This document shows, in pieces, positions 38,014 through 45,929 of a DNA stretch of 64,000 bases. The notes beneath the pieces are model-generated. The model was not told the origin of the DNA. It saw only the letters and a list, made by a program, of their open reading frames with translations, and ran no database searches. The stretch's first letter is position 1; each line of letters opens with the position of its first letter. The stretch covers positions 668,353-732,352 of the forward strand of contig NZ_SJPR01000002.1 in assembly GCF_007859955.1 (NCBI RefSeq), given 5' to 3'. Source of the DNA: Botrimarina colliarenosi (lineage in GTDB: Bacteria > Planctomycetota > Planctomycetia > Pirellulales > Lacipirellulaceae). The position numbers and the translations under genes were made by a program.

Positions 38014-38602
38014 TCAATTCCTGCTGGTATTTCTCGCGGATTAGGTGCAGACGACGCTCGATCGTCCGTTCGGAGCAGCCGAAACGCCGGGCGATTTCGG
38101 CGTTCGTATGCCCCTCTAACTTGGCGCCCGCTATTTCCGCGAGCTTGCCGACACCCAAATGAGAAAAAAGCTGCTGCAGAGATTCTTGCATCATCAGCAC
38201 CATTTCCGGCGAGGGCTCGTCGCCGATGGCCTCGATAACCTGCTCGTCGTCACCGGCGTCGCCGAAGGAGTGGATTTTGACTTGCCCGCCACGGCGCTGC
38301 CGCTGGTCGCGCCTCCGCTTGTCGATGACCTTCCTCGCCGCCATCCGCATCAACAGCCGCCACAGATCGTCCCGGTCCGACAAGTCCGGGAAACGGCCTT
38401 TCTCGGCGGCGTCGTAGAAGCTGTCGAAGACACTCAGCACGATGTCTTCTTCGTCCGAAACGCCCGCGTTCTGCCCGCGCATCCGGGCGCGCACCGCCCG
38501 CACGAGGCGGGCAAAATAATGCTGCCAGAGGCGATTCGCGGCGGCCGAATCACCAGCCTTCACCCGATCAATCCAGTGGCTGACATTCGTGCTGTCGGGC
38601 AT
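37955..38602 (-). CDS. ECF-type RNA polymerase sigma factor
   Basis: The 215-residue protein is an ECF sigma factor. Region 2 is at about residues 18-100 (AANRLWQHYFARLVRAVRARM, DEEDIVLSVFDSFYDAAEKG, DLWRLLMRMAARKVIDKRR), followed by an acidic linker. Region 4 is at about 130-200 with a helix-turn-helix (EGHTNAEIARRFGCSERTIERRLHLIREKY). It belongs to the type in which planctomycetes link ECF genes to a Ser/Thr kinase gene; the kinase starts inside its last 59 bases. Activation by the kinase is inferred from linkage. No anti-sigma gene is beside it. Confidence 0.93.
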   Translation of the reverse strand: MPDSTNVSHWIDRVKAGDSAAANRLWQHYFARLVRAVRARMRGQNAGVSDEEDIVLSVFDSFYDAAEKGRFPDLSDRDDLWRLLMRMAARKVIDKRRRDQRQRRGGQVKIHSFGDAGDDEQVIEAIGDEPSPEMVLMMQESLQQLFSHLGVGKLAEIAGAKLEGHTNAEIARRFGCSERTIERRLHLIREKYQQELIEIDEHPPKETADRGTGTH

Positions 38603-38707
38603 ACGGGGGCGACCGAGGCAAAAAAACCGACAGGGAATCGGAAACGCGCGCTGTCAAAGATACCACATGTCACATCGACATCCTGAAGCCTGAACGCATC
38701 GCCGGCG

Positions 38708-38776
38708 ATGCCGATTGCGGCCTATGAGCAAGCGACCGCGTACTGGCCGTCCGAAACGGAGACTGACGGCCCCTAA
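38708..38776 (+). pseudogene. Remnant of a paralogue of the 34372-35997 gene (3' end only)
   Basis: Codons read in frame from 38708 end PIAAYEQATAYWPSETETDG-P then TAA (38774-38776). They align with PMAAYERATTHWRSDTKADS-P, the terminus of the exported protein at 34372. I count 48 of 66 bases identical over the last 22 codons including the stop, with changes largely at third positions, so it was once translated. Nothing resembling the rest of the gene precedes it; the upstream DNA is the sigma factor's leader. Confidence 0.7.
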
Positions 38777-38881
38777 TCTCGACGGTCTTGGCGCATTGCG
38801 ACAAGAAATATCCGCTCGACTTCTCTAAGCGAGACAGGACGGCTGCGGGACAGGCGACGCCTTCAATGACCGCGCCTCACC

Positions 38882-39952
38882 TCAACTTGGCGACGTCGTT
38901 CGGCGAGGAGCGGTAAGAAAGCCGCCGATAGCGAGTAGGCTAACTAACATGCTCGCACAAGGTTCAGGAACGAGCGTGAGAGTCAACACGGCATCTGGAG
39001 AGAAGTATTCGTCAATCACACTTCCACCAACCGGTGGGGTGAACGTTGACACGAGATTGAATTCGAACGGGCTACCGTCGGCTAAGATTCCACTCAAGAG
39101 GACGTCGCGTTCGGCAATCGTCGTCGGCAACCAAGACGTCAAATCAAGGGGAACTCCGTCGAGGAAGAACTCGGTTCCGAAAATATTCACATTGGAGTCG
39201 GAAACTCCCGAGGAGCCATGGACGGAGAGGCCTTCGGTGAATTCACCGCCTCGGATATTCATCGTGTTGCCGGTGGCGATGAATCGTTCGCCGAAGACGC
39301 CGCCGCTGATGTCGACCGAGCCTAGAAATGCATAGACAATTCCTTCAAAAACCCCGCCACTGATATTGTAATCGACGATTTCTGTATCAATCGCGCCGGA
39401 AAAAACTCCGCCGCTGATATTCAGCGTGCTGTAGGCGGAGGAAGGTATCTCACCGATGATTCCGCCGCTGATGTTAGCCACGCTACCTTGACCAAACGTC
39501 GCCCGGCCGATGGAAGCTCCGTCGCCAATGTTGATCGTACTAAAGTTGGAACCCAAGCCGCTGACAGTTCCTCCGCTGACGCTCGCTGAGCAGCCATTCC
39601 AGCATGTTAAGCCCCCCACGGACCCTCCGCTGACATTGACGACCCCGCCGTAGACGGTGAACCCCTCCATGGTCCCTCCGCTAACATTAACTTCCACGTC
39701 CGTGCTCAATCCGCTGAAGTGCCCTGCGACAAAACTGCTTCCGACGTAGCCTCCATCAAATACGTTTAGCGTCGTGTTCGACCCAATCGACTCGTTAGCT
39801 CCAATCAGCGTTGGTGGCGAGTTGATGACGCCCGCTGGTAGGGTTGGCGGCGGGAGCAATTCTTGGTCTGCGTAGATTGTCGGAAAGGCGACGACCGTCG
39901 CCAGGACATTGAAAACGCACCAGAACGCGAGCTGTGATTCTTTTATTTGCAC
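38882..39952 (-). CDS. Beta-solenoid PEP-CTERM protein
   Basis: The 356-residue exported protein has a signal (FWCVFNVLATVVAFPTIYA). About ten irregular repeats of 17-20 residues follow, each centred on (V/I)SGG or NISGGVF (roughly residues 80-255), which suggests a right-handed beta-helix. A short beta domain follows, and the protein ends VPEPCASMLVSLLAIGGF with a basic tail, a PEP-CTERM signal. It lacks a dockerin repeat. Its DNA is visibly less GC-rich than its neighbours, so horizontal acquisition is possible. The function could be adhesion or surface display. Its downstream side faces the gene remnant at 38708. Confidence 0.75.
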   Translation of the reverse strand: MQIKESQLAFWCVFNVLATVVAFPTIYADQELLPPPTLPAGVINSPPTLIGANESIGSNTTLNVFDGGYVGSSFVAGHFSGLSTDVEVNVSGGTMEGFTVYGGVVNVSGGSVGGLTCWNGCSASVSGGTVSGLGSNFSTINIGDGASIGRATFGQGSVANISGGIIGEIPSSAYSTLNISGGVFSGAIDTEIVDYNISGGVFEGIVYAFLGSVDISGGVFGERFIATGNTMNIRGGEFTEGLSVHGSSGVSDSNVNIFGTEFFLDGVPLDLTSWLPTTIAERDVLLSGILADGSPFEFNLVSTFTPPVGGSVIDEYFSPDAVLTLTLVPEPCASMLVSLLAIGGFLTAPRRTTSPS

Positions 39953-40286
39953 TGGTCTTCCCCTGAAAAGTATCCGTGACTCGATTGCGGCTGCGGCTTC
40001 CCGCTACTGTATCCGATCATTCTGTCGAATGCGAACTCTCGCGTCGGCTAAAACGGCCTGCTCCCCGCAACAGCTATGATCCGAAGACCAATCGATCCTG
40101 ACTCGCCAGTAGGGCATCTCCCTGTGTCTCCAACGACGCCAGGACGTGGCTTTGACCCAACATGCCTCAGCCGACAGGAGAATGCGGTGCGGCAATTGAC
40201 GGCGAGAGTCAGCCGGGGTCGCCTATCTGGCTGCAGCAACATTCTATGTCTGAGCAAGTAGCCGCTTCGTCGCCCGATAGCAGCCG

Positions 40287-40350
40287 CTACTCGCTGTCGC
40301 TAGGACCGCAAGCAACGCGGCGGCCGTCGGTGGCTCGGCGCTGGGCGGCG
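40287..40350 (-). pseudogene. Remnant 3' end of a paralogue of the adjacent oxidoreductase gene
   Basis: On the leftward strand this reads AQRRATDGRRVACGPSDSE then TAG (40287-40289), matching AQRSATDGRRVVCGPDDSE at the end of the oxidoreductase gene (stop 40605-40607). Over 68 bases (40283-40350 against 40601-40668) I count 61 identities. The match continues four bases past the stop, and nothing upstream resembles the oxidoreductase. A read-through frame (40287-40535) is not a gene. Confidence 0.75.
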
Positions 40351-40377
40351 GCTCCGCGAGCCGATGGCCGAGGCGCC

Positions 40378-40455
40378 GGGTGCCACTGCTGGCTCGCCAG
40401 CCGTGTGAAGCGGGTACCCAGTCCCCACTGCCGGACAAGCCGGACAGTGGCACCC
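40378..40455. repeat. Inverted repeat with nested hairpin
   Basis: GGGTGCCACTG (40378-40388) and CAGTGGCACCC (40445-40455) are perfect inverted 11-mers. Within the left part GCTGGCTCGCCAGC (40388-40401) forms a second hairpin, and GCCGGACA is repeated near the right end. It lies beside the gene remnant and may be a dispersed repeat. Confidence 0.6.
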
Positions 40456-40604
40456 AGAAGTCGTCGCTCCAAGTCCCCGAAGCTGGACCCCCCTCGGCGG
40501 CTCAGCGATCGGGCTACCTGACTGAGTTGCACCACACCGACGCACTTTCAGCGCGACGATAGTACGCGTCGGCGTGCGTTGCCTTAACCGGTAGAGAGCG
40601 GCCG

Positions 40605-41627
40605 CTACTCGCTGTCGTCAGGACCGCACACAACGCGGCGGCCGTCGGTGGCGCTGCGTTGGGCGGCGAGCACGACTTGGAGCGCACAGTAAGCGTCCTC
40701 GAGGCTCGTTGAGCGGAGGACGAGGCTCGACACCGAGCGGTGGAACGCCATCAGCAAGCGCTCGCCCAAGGGGCGTTCGTCTTGCACGTGCTCGGTGTGC
40801 TGACCCGCTTCGTCGAACCAGGTGACGGTGCCGGGGAGGTCGACGAAGGCGATGCCGCGCTCGCAGGCGACCTGCAAGTCGGCCGGGCGGCGGAATGCGG
40901 CCGCCTCGCTCCAGCCGGTCGGAACATAGCTGCCGCAGGCGATCTGGGCGAGCACCGGCGGCGCCGCCGGGTTGCTGGTCTCGAACTCGACCGTCACCAG
41001 CGAGTAGTCGTGCGGCTCGATCCCGCCCGGCGTGCTGTGGGTGGCGCACTGGACGGTGGTTGGTTCGCCGTCAGCGATGTAGCGGCACCAATCGACCATC
41101 TCGATCAGGCGGCGGCTGTGGCTAGCAGGCGCCTCGTCGAGGCCGCCGCCGTGCGTCGGGGCGGCGTGCCGTTCGTTGCAGAACAGCATCCGCGGCGCGC
41201 CGAGGCGTGTGGCGATCAGCTCCTTGAGGCGGATCGTCGCCGGCGCCAGACGGAAGGGGAACTCGGCCATGAAGGCGATCCCCGAACGCCGAACCCGTTC
41301 GCGGAGGGAGCAGGCCTCGCGTTCGGCCAGCTCGACCGAGGCGCCGCAGTAGATCGCCTTGCCGAATTCGCAGGCGGCGTGGATCGGCAGGGCGCCGAAC
41401 CAGCGGCCCGACAGCATGAGGATCGCCTCGATGTCTTCGGCGGCGGCCAGGGCCCGGAAACCGTCGATTGGCCGGGCGCCGAGCTCGGCGGCGACCTGGT
41501 CGGCCCGGTGGGCGACGGGGTCGCAGACGGCCCGCACGCTGTAGCGGTTCGACAGGGCCGCCAAGGCGGGCCGGTGACGTGACTGCCAGGTGGGGCCGAG
41601 CCCGATGAGGCCGACTTTGAGCTTCAA
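40605..41627 (-). CDS. Gfo/Idh/MocA-family NAD(P)-dependent oxidoreductase
   Basis: The 340-residue cytosolic protein has an N-terminal Rossmann fold (VGLIGLGPTWQSRHRPALAAL, RAVCDP, DIEAILMLSG) and a C-terminal alpha/beta domain with HGGGLDEAPASHSRRLIEMVDWC at about 165-190. The family's EKP motif is altered to a CGASVELAE stretch at about 95-103, so the catalytic lysine is missing or moved; activity may differ or be lost. These enzymes usually oxidise or reduce sugars or inositols. It is divergently arranged with the glycosyltransferase at 41765, so it may act on surface sugars. Confidence 0.85.
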   Translation of the reverse strand: MKLKVGLIGLGPTWQSRHRPALAALSNRYSVRAVCDPVAHRADQVAAELGARPIDGFRALAAAEDIEAILMLSGRWFGALPIHAACEFGKAIYCGASVELAEREACSLRERVRRSGIAFMAEFPFRLAPATIRLKELIATRLGAPRMLFCNERHAAPTHGGGLDEAPASHSRRLIEMVDWCRYIADGEPTTVQCATHSTPGGIEPHDYSLVTVEFETSNPAAPPVLAQIACGSYVPTGWSEAAAFRRPADLQVACERGIAFVDLPGTVTWFDEAGQHTEHVQDERPLGERLLMAFHRSVSSLVLRSTSLEDAYCALQVVLAAQRSATDGRRVVCGPDDSE

Positions 41628-41764
41628 GGCGTTTTGCGGGGGTGGACGGCGGTTCGCGGACGTTCCGCTGGGGCCAGTCGGTTTCGCCCCGGGATAGTAT
41701 AAAGAATCGGCGCCGATCGCCCAAAGCCTTTCCTATTTTGAGTTTACGTCCTGAACGCCCCGAT

Positions 41765-42466
41765 ATGAAGCTCTCGGTGGCGATCCCCGCCCTCAATGAA
41801 GAAGCCGACATCGACGCCTGCGTCGCCTCGGCCTTGGGGCTCGGCGCGGGTTGGGGAGGGCCGGTCGAGGTCGTTGTCGCCGACGGCGGCAGCCGCGACG
41901 CCACCCCCCAGCGCGCCCGCGAGGCGGGCGCCACAGTGGTCCCCTGCCAACGCGGCCGGGGTCGCCAACTGCGGGCCGCGATTGGGGCGTCCGCCGGCGA
42001 TGTCGTCCTGATGCTCCATGCCGACGCGACCCTGCCCCCCCACGCCGGGCGCCAGCTCGCCGACGCCCTGGCCGACCCGGCGGTCGGTTGCGGCGCCTTC
42101 CGCCAGCACATCGACGCCGGCGGGCGGCTCTACCGCTGGCTCGAAGCGGGCAACGCCTTCCGCGCCAGCCACCTCGGCACGCCCTACGGCGACCAAGCGA
42201 TCTTCGTCCGCCGCGACCTGCTGGAGGCGATCGGCGGCGTCCCCGACCAGCCGCTGATGGAAGACGTCGAACTGATGTGGCGTTTACGCCGGCATGGTGT
42301 GCGGCCGGTGCTGCTCGACGGCCCGGTCGAAGTCTCGCCACGCCGTTGGCGGCGGCACGGCGTGGTGCGTCAGACGGCCCGCAACTGGGGACTGCTAACG
42401 GCGTACGCCCTGGGGGTGTCGGCCGAGCGGATCGCTAGCTGGTACGCGCCGCATCGAAAGGGCTGA
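41765..42466 (+). CDS. TIGR04283-like family 2 glycosyltransferase
   Basis: The 233-residue GT-A enzyme starts MKLSVAIPALNEEADIDACV. It shows the nucleotide-sugar motif VEVVVADGGSRDATPQRA, the metal-binding HADATLP, CGAFRQHI, GTPYGDQAIFVRRDLLEAIGGVPDQPLMEDVELMWRL and an aromatic C-terminus (TAYALGVSAERIASWY). The short length and GDQAIF-x-RR pattern match the TIGR04283 glycosyltransferases. The ATG at 41765 was preferred to an upstream open frame because the GT-A fold starts there. It converges with the HExxH protein gene over 73 bases. Confidence 0.88.
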   Translation: MKLSVAIPALNEEADIDACVASALGLGAGWGGPVEVVVADGGSRDATPQRAREAGATVVPCQRGRGRQLRAAIGASAGDVVLMLHADATLPPHAGRQLADALADPAVGCGAFRQHIDAGGRLYRWLEAGNAFRASHLGTPYGDQAIFVRRDLLEAIGGVPDQPLMEDVELMWRLRRHGVRPVLLDGPVEVSPRRWRRHGVVRQTARNWGLLTAYALGVSAERIASWYAPHRKG

Positions 42467-42539
42467 CGAACCGCGGCCGTCTTCGTCGTTGGGCGACACA
42501 TTGATCGATAGTCGCGGCTCACTGTCGAAGGGTATCTAT

Positions 42540-43121
42540 CTACAACCCCTTCAGACTCCACAGCGAGTCGTCCGGCGTTACTCCCTTAAGCGCTCGTGCG
42601 ATCTGGGCCGTCCGCTCCAGCGCGTCGCGTAGCACCGCTCCCCACGGCCCATCCTGCGCGCGGTCCCATGCGGCCTGGGCCATCGCGATCGCGGGGTCAT
42701 CATCTGCGGCCAGCGGATCGTTCGCAGCGAGGGGCTGGGCGGGAAGCTGGTCGTAGTACGCCCGGAACACCGTCGTCGCGGCGAAGAAGTCCCGCATGCC
42801 GACCTGGTCCGCCAACGCCGCTTGGAGCCGTAGGCAGGCGTGTTCGTGGACCTTCTTGGACGGGTTGTTTTGGAGTCCCCAATCGAGCTGACGCCAACTC
42901 GCGGGGCCTTCGCAGAGGGCGTGACACGCTTCGTGCAGGACCATCTGCGCGAGGCAGTCGTCTGGGTCCAACGTCTCAGGCGTCCCGATGGTGAGAACGC
43001 CGGCGCCGTCCCACGAGGCGTTCACCTCGGCGCTCCGCTCGATCCGCATCCCCATCTGGGCGGCAGCGTGGGTCCAGATCAGCGTCAGGGGGTCGGCGTA
43101 CGTTCGTTCGATCTTTCGCAC
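42540..43121 (-). CDS. Small HExxH-containing protein, putative zinc peptidase
   Basis: The 193-residue protein has no signal peptide. It has a zinc-metallopeptidase-like helix VLHEACHALCEGP with H63, E64 and H67. Later helices are rich in Ala/Asp/Leu. A plausible third ligand in HEHACLRLQAALAD (about residue 91) is reminiscent of M78-type or SprT-like folds, but I cannot assign a family. It converges with the glycosyltransferase gene. It is preceded by a 14-bp triple repeat and, 63 bases upstream on the same strand, by the SUMF1-type gene, with which it may be cotranscribed. Confidence 0.65.
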   Translation of the reverse strand: MRKIERTYADPLTLIWTHAAAQMGMRIERSAEVNASWDGAGVLTIGTPETLDPDDCLAQMVLHEACHALCEGPASWRQLDWGLQNNPSKKVHEHACLRLQAALADQVGMRDFFAATTVFRAYYDQLPAQPLAANDPLAADDDPAIAMAQAAWDRAQDGPWGAVLRDALERTAQIARALKGVTPDDSLWSLKGL

Positions 43122-43129
43122 GGGCGGAC

Positions 43130-43171
43130 GAGGCCGGAGGTTCGAGGCCGGAAGTTCGAGGCCGGAAGTTC
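43130..43171. repeat. Triple 14-bp tandem repeat
   Basis: GAGGCCGGAGGTTC, GAGGCCGGAAGTTC and GAGGCCGGAAGTTC lie head to tail at 43130-43143, 43144-43157 and 43158-43171. They fill most of the 63-base spacer upstream of the HExxH gene's start, so copy number could alter its translation. Confidence 0.85.
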
Positions 43172-43184
43172 GAGGAAGAGACGC

Positions 43185-44438
43185 TTACTTCAGCAGCTTG
43201 CGAACCGCGGGGCTTCGCAGTTCCTCGAGCACCGCCGGCAGGTCCTCGCCGATCGGGCCGAGTTTGCCGCGGCCTTCGCGGAGGCGCTCGGTCACGGCGC
43301 GGACGACCGTTGGGTCGACGGCGTCCCAGACCTTGGTGTGGAGCGCGGCGGGGATCGGGTCGAGCGGCCGGACCACCCGGAAGCCGACGCCGGTCGCCGG
43401 GTAGTCGGCGTACCACCACGGGCTGCGGGGCAGGTTCGGGTCGGACGACTTCCAATCGCTGTCCTCGGTCGGCATCCGCCCGGCGAGCGTCACTTGGTCC
43501 GCTTCGGCGTCGTACCAGCCTCCTTTGGCGATGCGGGCGTCTCCCTCACGCGGCCACGCGACAGCGTCCGCCCACCCGACCTTCTTGCCTGTCAAATCGG
43601 GGCGGCCGTCGGGGTAGACCGCGTCGAGCAATAGCTCCGCCGCATTGCCGAGCGTGTCGTAGAGGCCCCAGGCGTTGGGCGTCTTTTGACCAACCTCGTG
43701 GGCGACGAACTCGGAGTTGTCGGTCGTCCAGGCGACCGCGTCGAGGTCGTCGGGCGTGGCGTCTTCGACCGGCTGGCCCGCCGCGGCGGCGTGGAGCCAC
43801 TCGGCCTCGCTCGGCAGGCGGTAGTCACGTCCCAGCACAGCGCTGAGCCACTTGGTGTACTGCTGCGCGCTGAACGGCGTCATCGTGACGGCGGGCAGCG
43901 CGGGGTCTTCGCCCGATTCGTAGGTGGTCGAGGGGTCGTAGAGCGGCGTCGGGGCGGTGACGGCGTCGACTCCCAGCGCGGCCGCGTCGATCGCCCGCTT
44001 GGCGGAAAGTTTCGAAGCGAGTTGCGGGTTCTGTTGGAAGACGTCGGCCGCCTCGCCCTGGCCGTGGAGCGTCGCCAGCTGCTGTAGGAGCGCGAACGCC
44101 TTGTCGAGCGCCATGTAGCGGCGGTACTCGGCCCAGGTGACTTCGGTCTTGCCAACCCAGTAAGGAGGGAGCTCGACCTCGACGAAGGCGGCGTCGCCGT
44201 CGTCAGGGCCGACCGGCAGCCGCACAACGCCGCCGGGGATGGGGAGCATCTCGAACTCGACCTCCGTGCCGGGGATCGTTTCGGTGTAGGCGACCATCCA
44301 GCCACGGTCGGTCGGGACGGCGCGAACGTCATCGGCCGGGCGTTCGGCGACCAAACCGGCGTCCCCCCTGCCCTGCCCCGCAGCAGCCAGGACCAGGGCG
44401 AGCGACGCGACGAGTCGATAGCAGAAGCGGTTCGTCAT
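43185..44438 (-). CDS. Exported SUMF1/FGE-type domain protein
   Basis: The 417-residue product has a signal peptide (CYRLVASLALVLAAAGQGRG). A formylglycine-generating-enzyme-like fold follows: MLPIPGGVVRLPVG, PPYWVGKTEVTWAEYRRYM, YTKWLSAVLGRDYRLPSEAEWLHAA, WGLYDTLGNAAELLLD, and TGVGFRVVRP near residue 345. The two active-site cysteines of true FGE are not evident, and the usual NVWEW is NAAELL, so it is probably a non-catalytic or differently acting relative. The C-terminal ~70 residues are a helical extension. The ATG at 44438 starts the signal peptide. Confidence 0.83.
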   Translation of the reverse strand: MTNRFCYRLVASLALVLAAAGQGRGDAGLVAERPADDVRAVPTDRGWMVAYTETIPGTEVEFEMLPIPGGVVRLPVGPDDGDAAFVEVELPPYWVGKTEVTWAEYRRYMALDKAFALLQQLATLHGQGEAADVFQQNPQLASKLSAKRAIDAAALGVDAVTAPTPLYDPSTTYESGEDPALPAVTMTPFSAQQYTKWLSAVLGRDYRLPSEAEWLHAAAAGQPVEDATPDDLDAVAWTTDNSEFVAHEVGQKTPNAWGLYDTLGNAAELLLDAVYPDGRPDLTGKKVGWADAVAWPREGDARIAKGGWYDAEADQVTLAGRMPTEDSDWKSSDPNLPRSPWWYADYPATGVGFRVVRPLDPIPAALHTKVWDAVDPTVVRAVTERLREGRGKLGPIGEDLPAVLEELRSPAVRKLLK

Positions 44439-44481
44439 CCGGCAGCGGGGGCTGGGGGAAAGCGTGGGGGCGAAGCTCCGA

Positions 44482-45105
44482 TTATGCTTGCCCGTTCGCC
44501 GTGGGGAAACAGCCCGCGGACGCCAGCAGCTCGGCGACCCGTTCCATCGGCAGGCCAACAACGTTCGATTCGCTCCCCGCTTCGACGTGGACGAAACCGA
44601 GCCCGTCCTGGTAGCCGAAGCCGCCCGCCTTGCCCTCCCAGGCGCCCGAATCGACATAGTCTTCGATCCAGGCGGCCGAGAGCTCGCTCATCCGCAGCGT
44701 GGTCATGACCGCCTCGGAGGCGAGACGCGTGGCCACCCCGCCGGACAGCAGCTCCAACGCGACGCCCGTGTAGACCCGGTGCCGGCGGCCACTGAGGGCG
44801 GCCATCATGGCGGCGGCGTGCGCGTCGTCACGCGGTTTGCCGAGGATCTGGCCGTCGCACTCGGCGACCGTGTCGGCGGCAAGCACTAGCAGCGGCACCG
44901 GCGGATCGGCGAGCTGGGCGACGACGTCGCCGAGCTTGCGAATCGCCAGATCGACCACCAACTCGGCCGGTCCACACCCGGAACAAAGCCCGGCCTCCTC
45001 GACGCCGTCACGGGCCGCCACGACCCGAAACTGGTAGCCCGCCTCGGCGAGCAGCTCGCGGCGGCGGGGCGATCCACTGGCAAGCACCAGCTCGGGCTGC
45101 GACAT
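44482..45105 (-). CDS. maf: Maf-family nucleoside triphosphate pyrophosphatase
   Basis: Maf-type enzymes remove non-canonical nucleotides and, in the YhdE group, hydrolyse dTTP/UTP. The 207-residue sequence starts MSQPELVLASGSPRRRELL with the Arg-rich phosphate-binding loop. It continues VLAADTVAECDGQILGKPRDD (catalytic Asp and Lys) and HRVYTGVAL, and the YxDSGAWEGKAGGFGYQD segment is complete. The start at 45105 (MSQPE) is favoured over an upstream codon because the family begins there. It is divergent from the RluA gene, and the spacer holds an A/T-rich stretch. Confidence 0.94.
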   Translation of the reverse strand: MSQPELVLASGSPRRRELLAEAGYQFRVVAARDGVEEAGLCSGCGPAELVVDLAIRKLGDVVAQLADPPVPLLVLAADTVAECDGQILGKPRDDAHAAAMMAALSGRRHRVYTGVALELLSGGVATRLASEAVMTTLRMSELSAAWIEDYVDSGAWEGKAGGFGYQDGLGFVHVEAGSESNVVGLPMERVAELLASAGCFPTANGQA

Positions 45106-45224
45106 TGAGCAATCCTGGTAGACATCCGCCACGCCTCCGTCGACGCGGAGCGGAGGAGCCGATCCGCCGCCCCGATTCGATCGATTCGCGGGCTTCTCTA
45201 TTATTGAACCATTAAGAAAACGCT

Positions 45225-45929
45225 GTGGACTCCGAGACGCTCCGCGTTCTGCACGAGGATAACCACCTGCTGGCTGTGGCCAAGCCGGTGGGGGTCCCGA
45301 CCATGGGGGCGAAGCCGGGCGTCACCTCGGTGCTCGACCTAGCGAAGGCGTACCTCGCCGCCAAGTACGACAAGCCGGGCAAGGTCTACCTGGGGGTCGT
45401 CAGCCGGCTCGACGCCCCGGTGACGGGCGTGCTACTCTTCGCTCGGACCTCGAAAGCGGCCGGTCGGTTGACCGAGGCGTTCCGCACCCGCGAAGTCGAC
45501 AAACGCTATCTGGCGGTCGTCGAGGGCGAGCCGCCCGAGCGCGAGGGGGTCCTGACGCATCACCTGATCAAGGACGAACGCAACCGGCGGATGGTCGCCA
45601 CCCACCCGGGGGCCCACGGCGCCCAGCAGGCCGAACTGTCGTACGAGACCCTCCTGTCGCACGGCGGCTGTAGCTTGCTCGCCGTCCGACTGATGACCGG
45701 CCGTAAGCACCAGATCCGCGTGCAACTGGCGAAGATCGGCTGCCCGATCCTCGGCGACCGCAAGTACGGGGCGGCGACGGCTTACGAGCCGGGGATCGCC
45801 CTGCACGCCTGGCGGCTCTCCCTCGAGCACCCGGTGCAGCGCGAACCGTTGGCGCTAGAATGCGAACCGGCGCCCCGTTGGGGGCGTCTGCCCGCGGCCG
45901 AGTTGGCCCGGGTGTTGGCGGACGCTTGA
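45225..45929 (+). CDS. RluA-family RNA pseudouridine synthase
   Basis: The 234-residue enzyme isomerises specific uridines in rRNA or tRNA. The catalytic aspartate is in VSRLDAPVTGVLLFA, where the family usually has HRLD-x-x-TSG; the Asp is kept, but His is Ser and TSG is VTG. Other markers are VGVPTMGAK near the N-terminus, VDKRYLAVVEG, RKHQIRVQLAKIGCPILGD and ALHAWRLSLEHP. There is no S4 domain, so it is a short RluA-type form. The start is GTG at 45225. It abuts the Ser/Thr kinase gene. Confidence 0.92.
   Translation: MDSETLRVLHEDNHLLAVAKPVGVPTMGAKPGVTSVLDLAKAYLAAKYDKPGKVYLGVVSRLDAPVTGVLLFARTSKAAGRLTEAFRTREVDKRYLAVVEGEPPEREGVLTHHLIKDERNRRMVATHPGAHGAQQAELSYETLLSHGGCSLLAVRLMTGRKHQIRVQLAKIGCPILGDRKYGAATAYEPGIALHAWRLSLEHPVQREPLALECEPAPRWGRLPAAELARVLADA

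Larger units (their letters stand above)
39953..40604. other. 652-base spacer with a gene remnant and a repeat
   Basis: The stretch between the beta-solenoid gene and the oxidoreductase gene shows no intact gene. It contains the decayed 3' end at 40287-40350 and the inverted repeat at 40378-40455, described separately. Bases 39953-40260 are of ordinary composition; short frames there lack coding character. The rest looks like decayed DNA. Confidence 0.5.

Noticed and set aside
40287..40535. An 82-codon leftward frame in the spacer.
   Set aside because: Only its last ~20 codons match the oxidoreductase end; the rest is repeat DNA, so it is a remnant and not a gene.
43185..44438. Call as an active formylglycine-generating enzyme.
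   Set aside because: The paired active-site cysteines are not found and the NVWEW motif is changed.
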